Part shown: positions 5,583 through 9,583 of the stretch, piece by piece
Position numbering within the stretch: position 1 is the stretch's first letter
Layout of the letters: the number at the start of each line of letters is the position of its first letter
From: Nitriliruptoraceae bacterium
GTDB lineage: Bacteria > Actinomycetota > Nitriliruptoria > Nitriliruptorales > Nitriliruptoraceae
Assembly (NCBI GenBank): GCA_007121975.1
Contig: SKJO01000185.1
Span: 1 to 9,583 of the forward strand
Direction: 5' to 3'
DNA: 9,583 nt
Notes under the pieces: model-generated
Told to the model about the DNA's origin: nothing
The model's input: the letters and a program-made list of their open reading frames with translations, nothing else
Databases searched by the model: none
Position numbers and translations under genes: made by a program

Positions 5583-5759
5583 CAAGGACGAAAGGGTGAT
5601 GTGGTGCTGAGCGCACGCGCCGGGCGCACCCCGAGGCTGCACCCGGCGCACCTCGACCGCCACCACCAACGACTCGCCCTGTGCCGCCTTTCCGCCGGCC
5701 ACCGCGTCCACCAGCCCGGCGTCTAGCCTGTCCGCCACCCACCGGAGCAGGGTCCAGCC
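5583..5759. other. Non-coding stretch before the unknown gene
   Basis: The 227-base gap between the MerR start and 5760 holds the dyad at its left edge. In the remaining 177 bases I see no gene. TAGCCT at 5724-5729 could be a rightward -10 box but has no matching -35. A GGAG at 5744-5747 is rather far (12 bases) from the ATG. Confidence 0.5.
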
Positions 5760-6818
5760 ATGCCCGCCAAGCGGATGAACCGCGACGAGTTCCACGCCAA
5801 GCTCGCGGGACTCGGCGAGGACGACGTCAAGAAGATCCTGTGGACCCTGTACTGGCGCGGAACGGCGGCGATGCGCGAGCGCATCGAGGACCAGATCGAC
5901 CCACCACCGCCCCCGCCACCCGACGCCGAGCCCGACCTCGACACCGGCTGGATGCTCGACGAGGTCACCGAGTTCGCCGAGCTCGCGCGCAGCGGCTCGT
6001 ACCTCGGTGGTGACCGCCGGGTGTCACCCAAGGAACGCAGCCGCTGGCGGTTCACGTTCCGGCGCCTGGCCGGCGAGGTGCACGAGGCCCTGGTGGCACT
6101 GCCACGGCTCGACGACGAGCAGGCCGACGAGACCGAGCAGGCCCTTGGCGTGCTCCTCACCGTCGTGCTGCGCACGGCCGAGGTCGACATGTTCCGCTCC
6201 GAGGATCCGGTGCAGGCCGCCGGGTTCGTGGTGTCCGACCACGTCGAGCAGCTGTGGACCAGTCGGCTCGAGCGCGACGGCTTCGCCGGCTTCGCGGCGG
6301 CGGCCGCCCGGCAGCTCGAGCGCTGGGAGGCCACCTACGGCTGGACCCGCATGGGGCACGGCAGCGTGGCCGACAAGGAGCGGTCGCTGGCCGAGGTCGT
6401 CGCCGGCCTGCTGCGGGTCGCCGACGACTGGGAGCGCTTCGCCGGGTGCTACCTCGAGGCGCTCGACGCGCTCGTGGCAGCGACCGGCGGGGCAGCGACC
6501 GGCGGGGCAGCGACCGGCGGGGCGGCACCCCGGCCGGGTGGTCCGCTGGGCCGACGGCGGGGAACCCGAAGCGACCGGTCCCAGCGGCTGGCGGTGTGGC
6601 ACCAGATGCTGCTCGAGCAGCTCGCCGGCACCGACGCCGACGGGCTGCTCGACCGGCTCGTCGCCCACCCGGCACTGGGCGGTCCCGAGCACACCCTGCT
6701 GCAGGCCCGGCTCGCGGCGCAGCGCGGCGACACCGAGTCGGCACATGCCCTGGCACGGCAGGTGCAGCAGCGCCTGCCTGGGCATCCGGCCCTGGACGAC
6801 TTCGGGCTGGGGCGCTGA
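5760..6818 (+). CDS. Unrecognised helical protein with Pro run and (AATGG)x3
   Basis: A 352-residue soluble protein that I do not recognise. The N-terminal part (residues 5-46) has a helical pattern: DEFHAKLAGLGEDDVKKILWTL, then YWRGTAAMRERIEDQI. It is followed by a seven-proline linker (48-54). A long helical middle (about 62-240) is rich in Trp, Arg and Glu (SRWRFTFRRLAGEVHEAL, QLERWEATYGWTRMGHG). A flexible glycine-rich linker (240-275) contains three exact AATGG repeats. The C-terminal stretch (276-345) resembles paired helices of a TPR-like solenoid (LQARLAAQRGDTESAHALARQVQQRLPGHPAL). No catalytic motif, signal peptide or membrane helix is seen. Codon use matches its neighbours, supporting a real gene. 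It diverges from the MerR gene and converges on arsM. A scaffold or protein-binding role would fit but is not shown. Confidence 0.8.
   Translation: MPAKRMNRDEFHAKLAGLGEDDVKKILWTLYWRGTAAMRERIEDQIDPPPPPPPDAEPDLDTGWMLDEVTEFAELARSGSYLGGDRRVSPKERSRWRFTFRRLAGEVHEALVALPRLDDEQADETEQALGVLLTVVLRTAEVDMFRSEDPVQAAGFVVSDHVEQLWTSRLERDGFAGFAAAAARQLERWEATYGWTRMGHGSVADKERSLAEVVAGLLRVADDWERFAGCYLEALDALVAATGGAATGGAATGGAAPRPGGPLGRRRGTRSDRSQRLAVWHQMLLEQLAGTDADGLLDRLVAHPALGGPEHTLLQARLAAQRGDTESAHALARQVQQRLPGHPALDDFGLGR
6477..6521 (+). repeat. Three exact 15-bp tandem copies, in frame
   Basis: GCAGCGACCGGCGGG is repeated exactly at 6477-6491, 6492-6506 and 6507-6521. It encodes AATGG three times in the linker of the unknown protein. 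Exact copies without silent differences point to recent slippage; copy number may vary between strains. Confidence 0.9.
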
Positions 6819-6831
6819 CCTCCGGGGACCC

Positions 6832-7647
6832 TCAGCCGGCGCGCACCCCGCGCACGACCGCGGCGTGCATGCCGGGCGCGACCTCATGGGTCGCCTCCAC
6901 CTCGACGTCCACGAAGCCGACCTCGGTCAGCGCCGCGCGGTACTCGCCGAAGCTCAGCGCCCCGGCGATGCAGCCGACATACGAGCCGCGCTGCGCGCGC
7001 TGCTCGGGGCTGAGCGCGTCGTCGGCGACGACGTCGCTGATCGCGAGCCGCCCGCCGGAGCGCACCACCCGACCGAGCTCGGCGAACACCGCGGGCTTGT
7101 CGGTCGACAGGTTGATCACGCAGTTGGAGAGCACCACGTCGACGGTGGCGTCGGGGAGCGGGACCGCCTCGATCTCGCCGTGCAGGAACTCGACGTTGTC
7201 GGCGCCGGCCTCGGAGGCGTTCGCGCGCGCGAGCTCGAGCATCTCCTCGGTCATGTCCAGGCCGTAGGCCCGTCCGGTGGGGCCCACGCGCCGGGCGGAG
7301 AGCAGCACGTCGATCCCGGCCCCGGAGCCGAGGTCGAGCACCACCTCGCCCGGGTGCAGCTCGGCCACCGCGGTCGGGTTGCCGCAACCGAGCGAGGCCG
7401 TGACCGCGCCGATCGGCAGCTCGGCCGCGTCGGTGCCGTACAGCGCGGAGCCGAAACGGTCACGCTCCTCGGGGGGCAGCACCTCAGCCGACGACTCCGG
7501 TGATCCTGACAACGCGGACGACGTCGAGGTGGCGCCGGGCGCACAGCAACCGCCCGCGGCGACGGCCGCCTCGACGTAGCGCTGGCGGACCTGCTCACGC
7601 AGGTCGGTGGCAGGGTCGGCGGTGGGTTCGAGGGTGGGGTCCTGCAT
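6832..7647 (-). CDS. arsM: Arsenite S-adenosylmethionine methyltransferase ArsM
   Basis: A 271-residue class I methyltransferase that transfers methyl groups from S-adenosylmethionine to As(III), giving methylated and finally volatile arsines; cytoplasmic. Seen: SAM motif I DLGSGAGID (105-113), the acidic LDMTEEML (130-137), and the ArsM-specific cysteines Cys88 in ASLGCGNP, Cys176 in LSNCVINLSTDK and Cys226 in YVGCIAGA. A Cys34-Cys35 pair lies in the N-terminal part. The three single cysteines match the As(III)-binding set known from algal ArsM. The ATG at 7647 has GGAGGAG (7654-7660) six bases upstream; the open frame continues upstream only by chance. It diverges from arsR and is expected to be derepressed by As(III). 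No arsenite pump or arsenate reductase is visible, so methylation may be the local resistance route. Confidence 0.93.
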   Translation of the reverse strand: MQDPTLEPTADPATDLREQVRQRYVEAAVAAGGCCAPGATSTSSALSGSPESSAEVLPPEERDRFGSALYGTDAAELPIGAVTASLGCGNPTAVAELHPGEVVLDLGSGAGIDVLLSARRVGPTGRAYGLDMTEEMLELARANASEAGADNVEFLHGEIEAVPLPDATVDVVLSNCVINLSTDKPAVFAELGRVVRSGGRLAISDVVADDALSPEQRAQRGSYVGCIAGALSFGEYRAALTEVGFVDVEVEATHEVAPGMHAAVVRGVRAG

Positions 7648-7675
7648 GGGGGTCTCCTCCGGTGGCCGCGCATCA

Positions 7676-7692
7676 CATCGATGCAGATCGAT
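7676..7692. promoter_or_regulatory. ArsR operator-like element 1
   Basis: CATCGATGCAGATCGAT contains ATCGAT twice around GCAG, making a perfect dyad, and overlaps a second dyad (GCAGAT-CGAT-ATCTGC, 7683-7698). It matches element 2 at 14 of 17 positions. It lies about 30 bases upstream of the arsM start. It resembles the ATTGAT/ATCAAT-type sites of ArsR/SmtB repressors. Confidence 0.5.
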
Positions 7693-7712
7693 ATCTGCGA
7701 GCCTGCCCGACC

Positions 7713-7729
7713 CATCGACGAAGATCAAT
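7713..7729. promoter_or_regulatory. ArsR operator-like element 2
   Basis: CATCGACGAAGATCAAT is a direct repeat of element 1 (14 of 17), with starts 37 bases apart. It carries the ATCAAT half-site and overlaps the candidate arsR promoter, as expected for autorepression. Confidence 0.5.
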
Positions 7730-7755
7730 GCGTGGTACGCTGAGCGCACAGCAGC

Positions 7756-7783
7756 GCAACCACCCCGACGCAACCACCCCGAC
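7756..7783 (+). repeat. Perfect 14-bp tandem duplication in the arsR leader
   Basis: GCAACCACCCCGAC occurs twice without a spacer (7756-7769, 7770-7783), just before the arsR ribosome site. It looks like a recent slippage duplication. Confidence 0.85.
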
Positions 7784-7794
7784 CTGGAGCTGCC

Positions 7795-8145
7795 ATGGCC
7801 GTGCAGCCGATCGCCCCCTGCTGCGCCCCGGTGGTGGAGACGGCGCTGAGCGAGACCCAGGCACAGCAGCTGGCCGCCGCGTTCAAGGTGCTGGCCGACC
7901 CGGTGCGCCTGCGGCTGTTCAGCCTGGTCGCCGCAGCCCCCGACGGCGAGGCCTGCGCCTGTGACCTGGTCGAGCCGCTGGGACGCAGCCAACCGACCGT
8001 CAGCCACCACCTGTCGGTGCTGGTCGAGGCCGGACTGCTGATCCGCGAGCAGCGGGGCCGCTGGGCCTGGTTCCGTCCGGTGCCCGAACGCCTCGACGTG
8101 CTGCGCGAGGCGCTGGGGGCGGCGACCGCGACCTCGGCGACCTGA
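7795..8145 (+). CDS. arsR: ArsR/SmtB-family As(III)-responsive repressor
   Basis: A 116-residue winged-helix homodimeric repressor. DNA-binding helices: FKVLADPVRLRLFSLV (30-45) and the recognition helix in GRSQPTVSHHLSVLVEAGLL (63-82), then the wing REQRGRWAWFR. Two cysteine clusters are seen: Cys9-Cys10 at the N-terminus and Cys54/Cys56 in GEACACDL at the start of the third helix. An N-terminal Cys pair plus a Cys near the third helix is the arsenic site of Corynebacterium glutamicum ArsR. The CxCD motif also recalls the E. coli ArsR site, so this protein carries both sets. As(III) binding would release it from the elements in the intergenic region, opening arsM and itself. The ATG at 7795 has GGAG five bases upstream. 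It converges on the helicase gene with a seven-base gap. Family sure; As(III) as the inducer is strongly suggested by arsM. Confidence 0.93.
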   Translation: MAVQPIAPCCAPVVETALSETQAQQLAAAFKVLADPVRLRLFSLVAAAPDGEACACDLVEPLGRSQPTVSHHLSVLVEAGLLIREQRGRWAWFRPVPERLDVLREALGAATATSAT

Positions 8146-8157
8146 CGCCGCGTCAGG
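8141..8157. terminator. Palindrome containing both stop codons (arsR / helicase)
   Basis: CCTGACG (8141-8147), loop CCG, CGTCAGG (8151-8157) form a perfect 7-bp hairpin. The arsR TGA and the helicase stop lie at mirror positions in its arms. It is a likely minimal bidirectional terminator; no U-tract is present. Confidence 0.45.
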
Positions 8158-9583
8158 CCACCTCGCCGTCGAGGATGTGGTAGCGGTAGCCCTGCTCGGT
8201 CAGGAAGCGCTGGCGCTTGGCCGCGAAGCCCTGGTCGACGGTGTCGCGCGCGACCACCGTGTAGAAGTGGGCGACGCCGCCATCCGCCTTGGGCCGCAGC
8301 AGCCGTCCGAGCCGCTGTGCCTCCTCCTGCCGGCTGCCGAAGGTCCCCGACAGCTGCACCGCGACGTTGGCCTCGGGCAGGTCGATGGCGAAGTTTGCGA
8401 CCTTGGACACCACCAGCAGGCGCAGATCGCCGTCCCGGAACGCCGCGAAGCGCTCGTCGCGCGTGGCCTGCCCGGTCCGGCCGGTGATCAGCGGGGCCTC
8501 GTAGCGCTCGGCGACCTCGCGCAACTGCTCGAGGTACTGCCCGATGATCAGCACCCGGTCGTCGAGGTGGCGATCCACGAGCCGGTCGAGGACATCGAGC
8601 TTGCGTGGCGAGGTGGCGGCGACCCGGTAGCGCTGCGGGCCGGGCGCGACCGCGTAGGCCATGCGCTCCTCGTCGCCGAGCGGCACGCGGATCTCGGTGC
8701 AGGCGGCCGGGGCGATCCACCCCTGCGACTCGAGCTCGCGCCACGGCGCGTCGAAGCGCTTGGGGCCGATGAGGCTGAACACGTCGCCGGCCTTGCCGTC
8801 CTCGCGCACCAACGTGGCGGTCAACCCCAGCCGGCGGGTGGCCTGGATCCGGGCGGTGGCGCGGAACACCGGTGCGGGTAGCAGGTGGACCTCGTCGTAG
8901 AGGACCAGGCCCCAGTCGTGCTCATCGAGCAGGGCGAGGTGGGGGTGGCGCGAGACCACATCCCCGGCGCGCTGGGAGCCGGGTCGTGCGTCGAGGCCCG
9001 CGTCGGGATCGACCTCGAGGTCGTCGGCGTCGTCGGGTGTCGGCGGCCGCCAGGTCATGACCTGGTAGGTGGCCACGGTCACCGGCCGGATCTGCTTGCG
9101 CTCGCCGGAGTACTCGCCGACGTCGCGGGGGTCGAGGTCGGTCTTGTCGAGCAGTTCGCGGATCCACTGCCGGGCGGCGGTGATCGAGGTCGCGAGGATC
9201 AGGGTGCGGGTCGCGGTCTGCGCCAGCGCGGCCAGGCCGATCACGGTCTTGCCCGCCCCGCAGGGCAGGACCAGCACCCCGTTGCCGCCGGCGGGCGAGC
9301 CGTCGGCCCACCAGCTGGCGAGCGCGTCCGCCTGGTAGCTGCGCAGCTGGCAGGTCAGCTGCAGGTCGAGGGCGGCACCGTCGACGTAGCCGGCCTCGTC
9401 CAGCGGCGGCCAGCCCAGCCGCAGCAGTGCCTGCTTGAGCACACCGCGGTCGGCCAGGCGCACCGCGAAACGGTTGCCGTCCAGCCGGTCGCCGAGCAGG
9501 CCGGCGACCTCCTCGTCGCGGCGCACCTCCTCGAGCAGCGCCACCTCGGCGCTGGTCAGGGCGAGCCCGCCCGAGTCGAAGTC
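8153..9583 (-). CDS. xpb: XPB/Ssl2-family DNA repair helicase (N-terminus outside window)
   Basis: The last 476 residues of a superfamily 2 helicase of the XPB/Ssl2 (ERCC3) type, a 3'-5' ATP-dependent DNA translocase. Counting from the window edge: Walker A LPCGAGKT (106-113), the conserved GEYSGERK (156-163), DEVH box (230-233), LGLTATLVRED (252-262) with the XPB-specific RED motif, SKVANFAIDLPEA (393-405), and motif VI QRLGRLLRPKADGG (423-436). The family's damage-recognition-like domain precedes Walker A (LKQALLRLGWPPLDEAGYVDG). It is very close to the mycobacterial XPB protein (about 540 residues), so perhaps 60-70 residues are missing on the right. Compared with that protein as I remember it, an acidic, proline-containing insertion of about 30 residues lies between the TYQ motif and the DEVH box (about 177-212). 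No nuclease partner is visible. It converges on arsR. Confidence 0.93.
   Translation of the reverse strand, partial: DFDSGGLALTSAEVALLEEVRRDEEVAGLLGDRLDGNRFAVRLADRGVLKQALLRLGWPPLDEAGYVDGAALDLQLTCQLRSYQADALASWWADGSPAGGNGVLVLPCGAGKTVIGLAALAQTATRTLILATSITAARQWIRELLDKTDLDPRDVGEYSGERKQIRPVTVATYQVMTWRPPTPDDADDLEVDPDAGLDARPGSQRAGDVVSRHPHLALLDEHDWGLVLYDEVHLLPAPVFRATARIQATRRLGLTATLVREDGKAGDVFSLIGPKRFDAPWRELESQGWIAPAACTEIRVPLGDEERMAYAVAPGPQRYRVAATSPRKLDVLDRLVDRHLDDRVLIIGQYLEQLREVAERYEAPLITGRTGQATRDERFAAFRDGDLRLLVVSKVANFAIDLPEANVAVQLSGTFGSRQEEAQRLGRLLRPKADGGVAHFYTVVARDTVDQGFAAKRQRFLTEQGYRYHILDGEVA

Larger units (their letters stand above)
7648..7794. promoter_or_regulatory. Divergent arsM/arsR control region
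   Basis: This 147-base region is more AT-rich than its surroundings. TACGCT (7736-7741) is a plausible arsR -10 box, with TCGACG (7715-7720) as a weak -35 at 15 bases. The second operator-like element overlaps this promoter. GGAG (7786-7789) is the arsR ribosome site, five bases before the ATG. Confidence 0.55.

Noticed and set aside
6007..7503. 498-codon open frame on the plus strand
   Set aside because: It overlaps the unknown protein in another frame and then runs antisense to arsM. Its composition is Arg/Pro/Ser-rich and no ribosome site was found.
7756..7783. CRISPR-like repeat
   Set aside because: Only two short copies with no spacer; a simple tandem duplication.
7648..8010. N-terminal extension of ArsM to 392 residues
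   Set aside because: It would run through the arsR coding region and the operator region; the ATG at 7647 has an ideal ribosome site and gives the normal ArsM length.

Overview
The window is a high-GC stretch with strong GC-rich third codon positions, dense short-gap gene packing and clear AGGAGG-type ribosome sites, which fits an actinobacterium (Actinomycetota). A heliorhodopsin, an XPB-type helicase closely resembling the mycobacterial form, and proteins with acidic low-complexity tails are compatible with a deep-branching or salt-adapted actinobacterial lineage such as Nitriliruptoria. That placement is a guess, not a demonstrated assignment. No rRNA, tRNA, CRISPR array or mobile element is visible.

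Layout, left to right. (1) 1-327 is the C-terminal end of a VKOR-type disulfide-generating membrane protein, closed by a strong hairpin. (2) 428-694 is a small CsoR/RcnR-family repressor with two cysteines but without the usual metal-binding histidine, so it may be a CstR-like sulfur sensor. (3) Two genes run leftward: a four-helix membrane protein (2123-1743) and a beta-carbonic anhydrase (1620-736). (4) Diverging from them is the most notable gene, a complete heliorhodopsin (2254-3033) with the retinal lysine, Glu counterion and the conserved His/Ser residues of the retinal pocket. (5) A leftward pair follows: a MerR-family regulator with disordered acidic tails (5532-4576) and a nitronate monooxygenase-family flavoprotein (4525-3050). 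The regulator is preceded by a clean 26-bp dyad in its own promoter region. (6) 5760-6818 is an unrecognised, mostly helical protein with a proline run and an in-frame (AATGG)x3 repeat. (7) An arsenic module consists of arsM (7647-6832) diverging from arsR (7795-8145), with two operator-like elements between them. (8) The window closes with most of an XPB/Ssl2-family DNA helicase (9583-8153, N-terminus outside the window).

How the genes may work together. The arsenic pair is self-explanatory: ArsR senses As(III) and ArsM methylates it. MerR and the flavoprotein are probably one autoregulated operon. The heliorhodopsin shares a 130-bp divergent promoter region with the four-helix protein and carbonic anhydrase, which makes a light-linked membrane/bicarbonate function an attractive but unproven idea. 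Several genes deal with thiol, metalloid or oxidative chemistry (VKOR, CsoR/CstR-like, nitronate monooxygenase, ArsM/ArsR). At least two convergent gene pairs end inside inverted repeats that contain both stop codons, suggesting compact bidirectional terminators.
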